Shown: one piece after another, positions 1-5,579 of the stretch
Layout of the letters: each line of letters starts with the position of its first letter
Position numbering within the stretch: position 1 is the first letter of the stretch
Assembly (NCBI GenBank): GCA_964349095.1
Contig: CAYGFD010000021.1
Location: forward strand, 1-10,440
DNA from: UBA10001 sp964349095
GTDB lineage: Bacteria; Patescibacteriota; Patescibacteriia; Veblenbacterales; UBA10138
Direction of reading: 5' to 3'
DNA length: 10,440 bases
Notes under the pieces: generated by a model
Seen by the model: only the letters and a program-made list of their open reading frames with translations
Told to the model about the DNA's origin: nothing
Database searches by the model: none
Made by a program: the position numbers and the translations under genes

Positions 1-682
1 ATACTGTTTTCTTTTCTCCGTTCGCAGTGACAAAAGTAAAACTTGGCCTAGAGGCGTAGTACTGAATCATAAAATTATCCGTAGCATGACAAATCGCATT
101 AGCCATGTCAGTGGCGGTAGTTGTATTCCCCAAGGACAATCCGCTCGGATCATCCACGGTGGTGTGTTTCATTCCCCACTCCTTAGCCACCTGGCGCATT
201 GATTCTAAATAAACCGACCGACTGGTTAACCATGAAGCAAAATGATTGGCAGCATTGTTAGCGGAGCCTATCAACATAGCCGCTAGTGAATGCTCGGCAG
301 TAATGGAATCACCTGCCTGAAGTTTTAGCAAAGTAAATTTATCACCAGCATCAACATATTGCCTCAAATCAGTTTCATTATCCGCCTGACTATAACTCAA
401 CTTACTCCACCAGTCCACAGGTAATTTTACTAGCGCTCCAGCGGTCAAAAGTTTAATTAAACTGGCTGTCGGTATAACGGTAGTTTCTTGATGAAAATAT
501 AACGGCTCTAGACTGCCGGCCTCTAAAACCGCGGCGGCCCTAAACGGAACGCTTTCTACCTTATGTCTAGCTTCATACCAAGATGTGAAATCCTTATAGT
601 TACTATTTTTATCTAAAGCATAAACCCCTGATACAGGAAATATAGACAGTAGAAAAATTAGCGCTAAATAATATCTAGTCAT
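1..682 (-). CDS. Secreted serine D-Ala-D-Ala carboxypeptidase/endopeptidase (peptidase S11, penicillin-binding protein), 3' end off the window
   Basis: Translating the minus strand from the ATG at 682 gives 227 uninterrupted codons running off the left edge, so the C-terminal part, including the KTG box, is not visible. The N-terminus is a signal peptide: a short basic start, a hydrophobic stretch at residues 5-20 and a likely cleavage after VYA at 20-22. The S11 active-site SxxK is seen as SLIK at residues 74-77 (nucleophile Ser74, general base Lys77), and the second motif SxN as SAN at 140-142 inside MLIGSANNAANHFA. The downstream DPSGLS...TTATDMA region is also typical of the family. Such enzymes trim or cleave peptidoglycan peptides outside the membrane. 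The ATG lies only about 7 nt beyond a good -10 box and has no Shine-Dalgarno, which suggests a leaderless mRNA. Carboxypeptidase versus endopeptidase activity cannot be decided here. Confidence 0.88.
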   Translation of the reverse strand, partial: MTRYYLALIFLLSIFPVSGVYALDKNSNYKDFTSWYEARHKVESVPFRAAAVLEAGSLEPLYFHQETTVIPTASLIKLLTAGALVKLPVDWWSKLSYSQADNETDLRQYVDAGDKFTLLKLQAGDSITAEHSLAAMLIGSANNAANHFASWLTSRSVYLESMRQVAKEWGMKHTTVDDPSGLSLGNTTTATDMANAICHATDNFMIQYYASRPSFTFVTANGEKKTV

Positions 683-688
683 GTTTAA

Positions 689-716
689 ATTATATATTAA
701 ATAGCGTCATTGGCAA
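689..716 (-). promoter_or_regulatory. Promoter of the S11 peptidase gene
   Basis: On the minus strand TTGCCA (716-711) is a 5/6 match to the -35 consensus. After a 16-nt spacer comes a perfect TATAAT (694-689). The predicted transcription start falls at or next to the ATG at 682, so the transcript would be leaderless. The rest of the 683-769 gap holds no equally good promoter for the rightward gene at 770. Confidence 0.6.
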
Positions 717-769
717 AATAACATTACCATCGACTTCATCAATCAGAATAAAAGGTTTAAAATGTAAAT

Positions 770-1603
770 ATGTATATTATAAAGGCATCTGGAGTTAAAG
801 AGTTATTTAACCGAGAAAAGCTCGCCTACACACTTAAACGTGTTGGTCTCAGGCCGGAATTAGCCGATAAATTAATAGATCGAGTAGAAAAGAAGCTATC
901 ACCCACCCCAACCTCTCAAGAGGTTATTAAAAGAGCTCTAAACGAGCTACAAAAGACCAATATTGCTGCAGCCGCGCGCTATAACCTTAAAAGAGCCATT
1001 ATGAACCTTGGGCCCACCGGGTTTGCTTTTGAACAGTATATAGCTCGATTACTCAAGACCTATGGTTACAGTGTGCAAACCAATATTCACGCCCGCGGTT
1101 TTTGTGTAAATCACGAACTTGATGTCGTGGCTAAAAAAGATAAACGCCATATAATGATCGAGTGTAAATACCATAACGCACCTGGTATGCGTAGTGACGT
1201 CAAAACAACTCTTTACACCTACGCCCGCTTTTTGGATCTAAAAAAAGCTTGGGAAAACGACCCTCACCACCCACAAGAATTTCATGAAGTATGGCTAATT
1301 ACTAATACCAAGTGCACCTTGGATGCTATTCAATACGCTAAGTGCGCCGGATTAAAAATAATTAGTTGGCGGTATCCGGAAGTAAATAGTTTGGAAAACC
1401 TTATTGATAGTAAAAAACTTTACCCGATAACAATTCTCTTGCGCGCCAATAAAACTATTTTTACTAAACTCACCCAGGCCGGTTATTTGTTAACATCTGA
1501 AATCGCTTCCTCTAATTTAAAAGAAATTAGTAAGCGCACTGGATTAAGGGAAAGTGTCGTTTTCCCAATACTAGAAGAGGCTAAAGAACTTAGTAAAGGT
1601 TAG
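770..1603 (+). CDS. ATP-cone domain fused to a PD-(D/E)XK (Mrr-like) nuclease domain
   Basis: This 277-residue protein appears to have three parts. Residues 1-80 resemble an ATP-cone: an IIKASGVKELFNREKL start, an SPTPTSQEVIKRALNEL middle and a final AARYNLKRAIMNLGP helix, as in NrdR and class I/III ribonucleotide reductases, where the fold binds ATP or dATP. Residues 84-205 look like an Mrr/PD-(D/E)XK nuclease: FEQYIARLLKTYGY with Glu88, then ELDVVA with Asp118, then the core IECKYH with Glu131 and Lys133. The last 50 residues form a small helical, HhH-like tail (LTQAGYLLTSEIASS...). A role as a nucleotide-sensing DNA nuclease is inference; no methyltransferase or specificity gene lies beside it. 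The only purine-rich site upstream is AAAGG at 751-755, 14 nt from the ATG, so the start is moderately certain. A short hairpin and T-run follow the stop. Confidence 0.8.
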   Translation: MYIIKASGVKELFNREKLAYTLKRVGLRPELADKLIDRVEKKLSPTPTSQEVIKRALNELQKTNIAAAARYNLKRAIMNLGPTGFAFEQYIARLLKTYGYSVQTNIHARGFCVNHELDVVAKKDKRHIMIECKYHNAPGMRSDVKTTLYTYARFLDLKKAWENDPHHPQEFHEVWLITNTKCTLDAIQYAKCAGLKIISWRYPEVNSLENLIDSKKLYPITILLRANKTIFTKLTQAGYLLTSEIASSNLKEISKRTGLRESVVFPILEEAKELSKG

Positions 1604-1637
1604 GCTTGATTATAGATTAATAATTTGATAATATGGC

Positions 1638-1660
1638 AAGGCCTCGAGTAAGGCTTTTTT
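1638..1660 (+). terminator. Probable intrinsic terminator after the ATP-cone nuclease gene
   Basis: AAGGCCT (1638-1644) pairs with AGGCTTT (1651-1657), including one G-U pair, around a 6-nt loop, and six T residues run to 1660. The GC core is only three pairs, so it is a modest terminator. It lies 35 nt past the stop codon and just ahead of the tRNA block. Confidence 0.5.
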
Positions 1661-1681
1661 AATAAAAATTATCGTTATTTA

Positions 1682-1735
1682 GGGCATGTAGCTCAGTTGG
1701 TTAGAGCACTTCACTGATAATGAAGAGGTCGATGG
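1682..1735 (+). pseudogene. Disrupted tRNA-Ile(GAU), 5' part up to the T-stem
   Basis: These 54 nt form a normal tRNA 5' part: acceptor strand GGGCATG, D-arm, anticodon arm CTTCA/TGAAG with loop CTGATAA (anticodon GAT at 1716-1718), variable AGGTC, and the T-stem 5' strand GATGG. The sequence then leaves the tRNA consensus instead of continuing TTCGAGTCCATC, and no normal T-loop, 3' acceptor strand or CCA follows in register. Bases 1689-1735 match the intact tRNA-Ile(GAU) at 1874-1920 with one mismatch. The acceptor strand GGGCATG instead equals that of tRNA-Ile(UAU) at 10257. It may be a dead tRNA or the 5' domain of a tRNA-like RNA. TATGCCC at 1794-1800 could pair with the acceptor strand, but it does not restore a T-arm. 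Confidence 0.75.
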
Positions 1736-1920
1736 GTTGAACTGTAAACGAGGAATAAACTGCTTTATTCCGAGCCAGTGAAACAGGCGAGGTTATGCCC
1801 GCAGGCAAACGAGCCCCGGCCACCCATATGGTGGCGAGTCCTAGATAAAAATAATACCCTTTTGGGGGGCGGCTAGCTCAGCTGGTTAGAGCACTTCACT
1901 GATAATGAAGAGGTCGATGG
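1689..1920 (+). repeat. 47-nt direct repeat (1689-1735 and 1874-1920)
   Basis: The two copies cover the D-arm, anticodon arm, variable region and T-stem 5' strand of tRNA-Ile(GAU) and differ at one position (T versus C in the D-loop). The copies start 185 nt apart. The left copy continues into the CGAG hairpin array, the right copy into a normal T-arm. A tandem duplication or recombination of tRNA-Ile genes explains this best. Confidence 0.85.
1736..1848 (+). ncRNA. Array of four hairpins linked by CGAG, joined to the disrupted tRNA-Ile
   Basis: The tetranucleotide CGAG occurs five times, at 1749, 1771, 1788, 1810 and 1835. Each of the four intervals can fold into a hairpin: GAATAAA/TTTATTC (7 bp, loop CTGC); CC.GT/AC.GG (weak); TGCC/GGCA with loop CGCA; and CCACC/GGTGG with loop CATAT. 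The last CGAG is followed by TCC, so CGAGTCC reproduces the T-loop/T-stem text of tRNA-Ile, and ATGGT just before it echoes the T-stem. The block is therefore bracketed by T-arm fragments, as expected for an insertion in the T-arm. I do not recognise it as a known RNA family. It could be a structured RNA, a small palindromic mobile repeat, or a decaying insertion. Confidence 0.55.
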
Positions 1921-1955
1921 TTCGAGTCCATCGCCGCCCACCAAAAAGGTATTAT
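1851..1955 (+). repeat. Inverted repeat bracketing tRNA-Ile(GAU)
   Basis: Bases 1851-1865 are complementary to 1941-1955 with one C-A mismatch (1859/1947), giving 14 pairs that stack almost directly on the acceptor stem with a single G1866/A1940 mismatch between. The CCA bases lie inside the right arm. The precursor could thus form one helix of about 22 bp, unlike the free leader and trailer of an ordinary pre-tRNA. Confidence 0.75.
1867..1943 (+). tRNA. tRNA-Ile (anticodon GAT)
   Basis: A complete 77-nt cloverleaf: acceptor GGGCGGC/GCCGCCC, D-arm GCTC/GAGC, anticodon stem CTTCA/TGAAG with loop CTGATAA (GAT at 1901-1903), T-arm GATGG/CCATC with loop TTCGAGT, and an encoded ACCA end. It decodes AUC and AUU. 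It has no obvious promoter of its own between 1849 and 1866, so it is probably co-transcribed with the tRNA-like element upstream. A terminator follows 20 nt after the CCA. Confidence 0.97.
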
Positions 1956-1963
1956 AAATAAAC

Positions 1964-1996
1964 AAAAAAACACTCTGCTACCGGCAGAGTGTTTTT
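1964..1996. terminator. Bidirectional intrinsic terminator between tRNA-Ile and the HU gene
   Basis: CACTCTGC (1971-1978) pairs perfectly with GCAGAGTG (1984-1991) around loop TACCG. Seven A residues precede the stem and five T residues follow it, so it terminates in both directions: the rightward tRNA transcript and the leftward rny-ymdB-HU transcript. Confidence 0.9.
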
Positions 1997-1999
1997 AAT

Positions 2000-2278
2000 T
2001 TACGACTTTAAATAATCTTTGAGTGTCTTACCAGCTTTAAACTTAGGCACCACTACTTCTGGCATTTGTATACGCTCCGATGGGTTTCTAGGATTAACTC
2101 CCATTCTGGCATGTCTACGACGGGCAGAGAATGTTCCAAAACCAGCAATTGTTACCTCACCACCAGCCTTTAGTGTAGACATAACGGTATCAGTTAAACC
2201 ATCAATCATGTCCTCGGCTTGTTTTTTAGTAACCTGAGTCTTTGATACTAATATCTCTACTAATTCAGCTTTATTCAT
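2000..2278 (-). CDS. hup: HU-family DNA-binding protein
   Basis: At 92 residues this has the normal HU length. It opens MNKAELVEILV with the dimerising helices at residues 1-40, then GGEVTIAGFGTFSARRR (the beta-saddle entry). The DNA-intercalating arm follows with the signature RMGVNPRNPSERIQMP, equivalent to the usual RxGRNPxTGExIxIP around the key proline, and it ends VPKFKAGKTLKDYL. HU dimers bend DNA and compact the nucleoid. The start ATG overlaps the ymdB TGA stop as ATGA, which suggests translational coupling, and GAGGA (2292-2288) sits 9-10 nt upstream as ribosome binding site. It is the last gene of the leftward rny-ymdB-HU unit and ends at a strong terminator. HU versus IHF cannot be separated formally, but a single homodimer-type gene favours HU. 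Confidence 0.96.
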   Translation of the reverse strand: MNKAELVEILVSKTQVTKKQAEDMIDGLTDTVMSTLKAGGEVTIAGFGTFSARRRHARMGVNPRNPSERIQMPEVVVPKFKAGKTLKDYLKS

Positions 2279-3069
2279 ATATTTATATCCTCGTAAATAT
2301 ATTTTATATCATTTGCCCTTACTTGGGAACTCATATCAATAAGCACTGCCTGTACGCGACAACGACCATCTTCGACCGGGTTAAATTTACTCGGCATTTG
2401 AGTTAAAAACTTTTTTATAATTATATCTTTATCAATACCAATTACACCGTCCCGACTACCCGTCATTCCGACATCAGTAATATAGGCAGTGCCCTGGGGT
2501 AACACCTGAGCATCGGCTGTAGCAACGTGAGTATGAGTCCCTACCACCGCGCTGACCCTACCATCTAAATACCAACCCATCGCAACTTTTTCACTAGTAG
2601 CCTCGGCGTGAAAATCAACCAGTACACCACCAACATCACCATCGTTTTTAAACTTTTCTAAGATACCGTCAATGGTTCGAAATGGGTCATCATATTGATC
2701 AGACATAAAAACCCGACCAAGTAAATTTATAACCACTAAATCTCGAGCTCCAATTTTTATTCGAAAATAACCTTTACCCGGAACTGATTCTGGAAAATTA
2801 GCCGGACGGCAAACAGGAAAATTTTTATCCTCAAACATTTCTGTCTCCTCTGGTTTAGAAAACGCGTGATCGCCAGAAGTAAAGCCATTAAACCCAAGTC
2901 GTTGTAACTCTTCCAAAGTAGAGCGAGTAAAACCATTCCCATGTGCCAAGTTCTCAACGTTACCAATCACTGCGTCTGGTTTATATAACTCTAACCACTT
3001 AGGCAAAACTTCTACTAAAGCGCGTCTACCAATCTTGGCAACGATATCTCCAAAAAATAATACCTTCAT
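2275..3069 (-). CDS. ymdB: YmdB-family metallophosphoesterase (cyclic-nucleotide phosphodiesterase type)
   Basis: I place the start at the ATG at 3069 (264 residues, MKVLFFGDIVAKIGRRAL), because the family begins exactly there; a longer reading to 3126 would overlap rny. The Shine-Dalgarno GGAG (3086-3083) is 13 nt upstream. Dinuclear metal-site positions by analogy with Bacillus YmdB are Asp8 (FGDIV), Glu39-Asn40 (GNVEN), Asp67 (SGDH), His154 (DFHAEATSEK), and His179/His181 (GTHTHV). Position 67 is Asn in the usual GNH motif, so Asp67 is a conservative change. YmdB of Firmicutes hydrolyses 2',3'- or 3',5'-cyclic nucleotides and is classically adjacent to rny; here it begins 1 nt after the rny stop, so the two are surely co-translated. 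A role in RNA-turnover signalling is inferred from family and context. Confidence 0.93.
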   Translation of the reverse strand: MKVLFFGDIVAKIGRRALVEVLPKWLELYKPDAVIGNVENLAHGNGFTRSTLEELQRLGFNGFTSGDHAFSKPEETEMFEDKNFPVCRPANFPESVPGKGYFRIKIGARDLVVINLLGRVFMSDQYDDPFRTIDGILEKFKNDGDVGGVLVDFHAEATSEKVAMGWYLDGRVSAVVGTHTHVATADAQVLPQGTAYITDVGMTGSRDGVIGIDKDIIIKKFLTQMPSKFNPVEDGRCRVQAVLIDMSSQVRANDIKYIYEDINI

Positions 3070-3070
3070 A

Positions 3071-4594
3071 TTATCTGGCGTACTCCACCATTCTAGTCTC
3101 ACGAATGACGTTAACTTTAATTTCACCTGGATACTTTAATTCCTGTTCAATTTTATCAGCGATATTGCGGGCAAGTTTAGTAGCGGCATAGTCGTCTATT
3201 TCCTCAGGTTTAACAAATACCCTAACTTCGCGACCGGCTTGGATGGCATAACATTTTTCCACACCTTCAAAACCGGTGGCCACCGCTTCTAACTCCTCAA
3301 GTCTCTGCAAATATTGTTCATAGGTATCTTTTCTAGCTCCTGGCCGAGCGCCTGAAATAGCGTCAGCTACTTTACAAATAATACCCTCGAGAGTTTTAGG
3401 GCTGTCCTCGTGGTGAGCAATAGATAGGTATGACACCTCTTCTGGTAACCCAAACTTTTTCATAATGTCATAACCAATTTCTGGGTGAGAACCCTGAATT
3501 TCATGATCAACCGCCTTGCCGATGTCATGTAATAATCCTCCCTTAGTGGCAACTACTACATTGGCTCCCAATTCTTGAGCAAGCATCTTAGATAACCAAG
3601 CCACTTCTTTGGAGTGTTGTAATACACTTTGTCCGTAGCTGGTTCTAAACTTTAGTCTACCTAGTAATTGAATGAGTTTTGGATCCAACCCTACCACACC
3701 AAGTTCATAGGCGGCCTCCTCACCGGCTTTTTTGATATCTTGAGAAATATCTTTTTTAGCTTTATCAATCGCTTCCTCAATGCGGCCTGGATGAATACGT
3801 CCATCAGAGATTAAATGGTCTAAAGCTTTCTTGGCCACGTGTCGACGAATCGGATTAAAGCCAGAAACAATAATAGTTCCAGGAGTTTCATCAACTATTA
3901 CCTCAACACCAGTTAGTTGCTCGATGGTCTTTATGTTACGACCCTCTTTACCAATAATTCTTCCCTTCATATCATCGCTGGGTAGAGTAACCACGGTAGT
4001 TGTAGTTTCTACTGATTGAGATGAAGCGATTCTTTCCATGGCGGTGGCTATTATAGTTTTAGCCTTACGCTCTACCTCTTCGGTAGATGTATATTCCAAC
4101 TTTCTTATTCTCGCGTCCAATTCGTTCTTAATTTTGTTCTCAACATTATCAAACAAAACCTTTTCTGCCTCTTCCTTAGTAAAGCCAGAGATCTTCTCTA
4201 GTTTGGCAACCTGCTCCTCTCGGATTTGTAAAATTTCTTGTCGCGCCTTATCAAATTTCTGCTGTTCCTCTACCGCTTTTTGTTTTTGACCTTCCAAATC
4301 CAACAATTTCTGGTCAAATACTTCTTCCCTTTGTTCTAACCTTTTTTGTAGGGCGCTAATTTCATGTCGACGACTATCTTCTTCTTTTTTTGCTTCCTCA
4401 ATTATTTTTATGGCTTTGTCCTTGGCTTGTAGTAGCAGCTCTTTTTCTTTATTTTGAGCCGCCTGAAACATGGCATCCGCCTTAGCTTCCAGCGTACCAT
4501 GAACCTTGGAAGCCAGGAGTTTTCTTAAAACCCAGCCACCTGCAACACCTACTGCCAAACCGACAGTCACCCACATTGCAAAATATTCTTGCAT
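3071..4594 (-). CDS. rny: Ribonuclease Y (membrane-anchored endoribonuclease)
   Basis: The 507-residue protein has the complete RNase Y architecture: one N-terminal membrane segment (about residues 5-27, MWVTVGLAVGVAGGWVL), a long charged coiled coil (about 35-165), a KH RNA-binding domain with GRIIGKEGRN at 211-220, and an HD phosphohydrolase domain with His327, the His356-Asp357 pair (LLHDIGK), His394-His395 and Asp411. RNase Y makes initiating cuts in mRNA and scaffolds a degradosome at the membrane. The length is close to the Bacillus protein (about 520). The start is preceded by AGAAAGG ending 10 nt before the ATG, but this site lies in an 8-bp hairpin and can be affected by a second, long-range helix in the leader. 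It heads the rny-ymdB-HU unit. Confidence 0.97.
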   Translation of the reverse strand: MQEYFAMWVTVGLAVGVAGGWVLRKLLASKVHGTLEAKADAMFQAAQNKEKELLLQAKDKAIKIIEEAKKEEDSRRHEISALQKRLEQREEVFDQKLLDLEGQKQKAVEEQQKFDKARQEILQIREEQVAKLEKISGFTKEEAEKVLFDNVENKIKNELDARIRKLEYTSTEEVERKAKTIIATAMERIASSQSVETTTTVVTLPSDDMKGRIIGKEGRNIKTIEQLTGVEVIVDETPGTIIVSGFNPIRRHVAKKALDHLISDGRIHPGRIEEAIDKAKKDISQDIKKAGEEAAYELGVVGLDPKLIQLLGRLKFRTSYGQSVLQHSKEVAWLSKMLAQELGANVVVATKGGLLHDIGKAVDHEIQGSHPEIGYDIMKKFGLPEEVSYLSIAHHEDSPKTLEGIICKVADAISGARPGARKDTYEQYLQRLEELEAVATGFEGVEKCYAIQAGREVRVFVKPEEIDDYAATKLARNIADKIEQELKYPGEIKVNVIRETRMVEYAR

Positions 4595-4813
4595 AATTAA
4601 AATACCTTTCTACGCTTAGAAAGGAAGCAAACAGTTAACCTCTACCTTACTACAAAATTAAAGATGACAAAACCACTAACTTATCGAAGTAGTGTTATTA
4701 AATAGTCTCTAATTTTATTTATCCCAGTCATTAATTTACAAGATAATTGAGTAAAGTTAGGAAATCACTCGCTAAACAAATTTGCTTCCTGAACTAAATT
4801 TTAAATGATTACA
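4595..4813 (-). promoter_or_regulatory. Long structured 5' leader of rny with Shine-Dalgarno-sequestering hairpin
   Basis: The predicted rny transcript begins near 4813, giving about 218 untranslated nt. Next to the gene, CCTTTCTA (4624-4617) and TAGAAAGG (4612-4605) form a perfect 8-bp stem with a 4-nt loop, burying the AAGG ribosome binding site. Further upstream AGGAAGCAAA (4790-4781) is perfectly complementary to TTTGCTTCCT (4631-4622). That target shares three bases (4624-4622) with the hairpin, exactly those pairing with AGG (4607-4605). The two helices compete, which resembles an on/off translational switch. No known riboswitch class is recognised. The remaining leader is AT-rich, and I see no convincing gene in it. 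Confidence 0.55.
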
Positions 4814-4819
4814 GAATGT

Positions 4820-4848
4820 ATTTTATCACAAAATAGGACTTAAATCAA
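4820..4848 (-). promoter_or_regulatory. Promoter of the rny-ymdB-HU unit
   Basis: On the minus strand TTGATT (4848-4843) and TAAAAT (4825-4820) are separated by exactly 17 nt, with TG a few bases ahead of the -10 box. The same two hexamers with the same spacing occur before clpP. It lies between the clpP terminator and rny, so it serves the rny unit. Confidence 0.65.
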
Positions 4849-4884
4849 CCCCCTAAAATCAAGGGATTTAAGTAAGTTTTTCAA

Positions 4885-4913
4885 TAAAAAATACCCCGCT
4901 AACGGCGGGGTAT
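4885..4913 (-). terminator. Intrinsic terminator of clpP
   Basis: ATACCCCGC (4891-4899) pairs perfectly with GCGGGGTAT (4905-4913) around a 5-nt loop. On the minus strand the stem is followed by six T residues. It lies 12 nt past the clpP stop and just upstream of the rny promoter, so it insulates the two units. Confidence 0.93.
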
Positions 4914-4924
4914 TAAATGATATT

Positions 4925-5521
4925 TTACTTAACTGACTTTATTATCTTATCCACCACGCCGTAAGCCTTGGCTTCTTCAGCATTCATAAAGAAATCGCGG
5001 TCAGTATCTTTCTCTATCTTTGCTAATGATTGACCTGTATGATGACTCAATATTCTATTTAGACGCTCGTGGACTTTTAATATATGTTGCGCGCGTATCT
5101 TTATATCAGTTGCTTGCCCCTCAGCCCCTCCCATTACTTGGTGAAGCATTACTTCGGCGTTGGGTAATATAATACGCTTACCCTTGGCGCCAGCAGATAA
5201 CAACACGGCCGCCATCGACGCAGCAATTCCAACACAAATGGTAGCTACATCACTCTTTAAATACTGCATGGTGTCATAAATAGCGAGTCCCGCCGTCACA
5301 ACTCCGCCTGGTGAATTAATATAAAGTTTAATATCTTTTTTAGGATCTTGGCTGTCCAAAAATAGCAATTGGGCGATTACGTTATTCGCCAAATTATCAT
5401 CAATAGGGTCGCCTAAAAAAATTATTCTCTCTTTTAAGAGACGAGAGTAGATATCATAAGCTCGTTCACCCATCTGCGACTTTTCGACAACCATTGGTAT
5501 TAAATTCATGTTCTTTTCCAT
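4925..5521 (-). CDS. clpP: ATP-dependent Clp protease proteolytic subunit ClpP
   Basis: The reading frame gives 198 residues with the full catalytic triad: Ser102 in GIAASMAAVLL, His127 in VMLHQVMGG, and Asp176 in DTDRDFFM. The spacings of 25 and 49 match canonical ClpP. INSPGG at 68-73 and the handle helix (about 135-165) are also present. ClpP forms a 14-mer that degrades substrates unfolded by ClpX or ClpC; no Clp ATPase is in the window. The first ATG (5521) has no Shine-Dalgarno. The internal ATG at 5509 begins MNLIP, the start of Bacillus ClpP, and has GGA 7 nt upstream, so the true protein may be 194 residues. Catalytic Ser is flanked by GIA rather than the common GQA, a small change. 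It is a single-gene unit with its own promoter and terminator. Confidence 0.96.
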   Translation of the reverse strand: MEKNMNLIPMVVEKSQMGERAYDIYSRLLKERIIFLGDPIDDNLANNVIAQLLFLDSQDPKKDIKLYINSPGGVVTAGLAIYDTMQYLKSDVATICVGIAASMAAVLLSAGAKGKRIILPNAEVMLHQVMGGAEGQATDIKIRAQHILKVHERLNRILSHHTGQSLAKIEKDTDRDFFMNAEEAKAYGVVDKIIKSVK

Positions 5522-5544
5522 AAATTGATTTATTAAGTAAGGTA

Positions 5545-5573
5545 ATTTTATATCTAAATTAGAGAGAAATCAA
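5545..5573 (-). promoter_or_regulatory. Promoter of clpP
   Basis: On the minus strand TTGATT (5573-5568), a 17-nt spacer and TAAAAT (5550-5545), inside TATAAAAT, form a good sigma-70-type promoter. The predicted start near 5538 gives a leader of only about 17-30 nt. It begins directly after the stop of the upstream DHH gene, so clpP is probably not simply the tail of the infB operon. Confidence 0.65.
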
Positions 5574-5579
5574 GCGGTC

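Noticed and set aside
1606..1632. Promoter TTGATT-15-GATAAT for the tRNA-Ile block
   Set aside because: The spacer is short and the terminator-like hairpin at 1638-1660 follows immediately. The block does need a promoter, but I cannot place it with confidence.
1740..1815. RNase P RNA or tmRNA fragment, suggested by text such as CCAGTGAAACAG
   Set aside because: The similarity is a few short words. The required CR-I, CR-V or tag-peptide regions are absent.
1736..1848. Group I intron in tRNA-Ile
   Set aside because: Such introns usually sit in the anticodon loop. The insert is only about 100 nt, shows no recognisable P3/P7 core, and is not followed by a complete 3' exon with CCA.
1689..1920. 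attL/attR of an integrated element at a tRNA gene
   Set aside because: The repeat covers the 5' part of the tRNA, not the usual 3' end. Only about 140 nt separate the copies and there is no integrase.
2275..2278. TGA recoding (as in Gracilibacteria/SR1)
   Set aside because: ymdB ends naturally at TGA at the family's usual length, with HU starting on it as ATGA, so TGA acts as a stop.
3067..3126. Longer ymdB N-terminus starting at 3126
   Set aside because: It would overlap rny by 56 nt, and the family begins exactly at MKVLFFGDIV.
4681..4731. 16-codon ORF on the minus strand in the rny leader
   Set aside because: No Shine-Dalgarno, no link to the structured region, and AT-rich sequence makes such short frames common.
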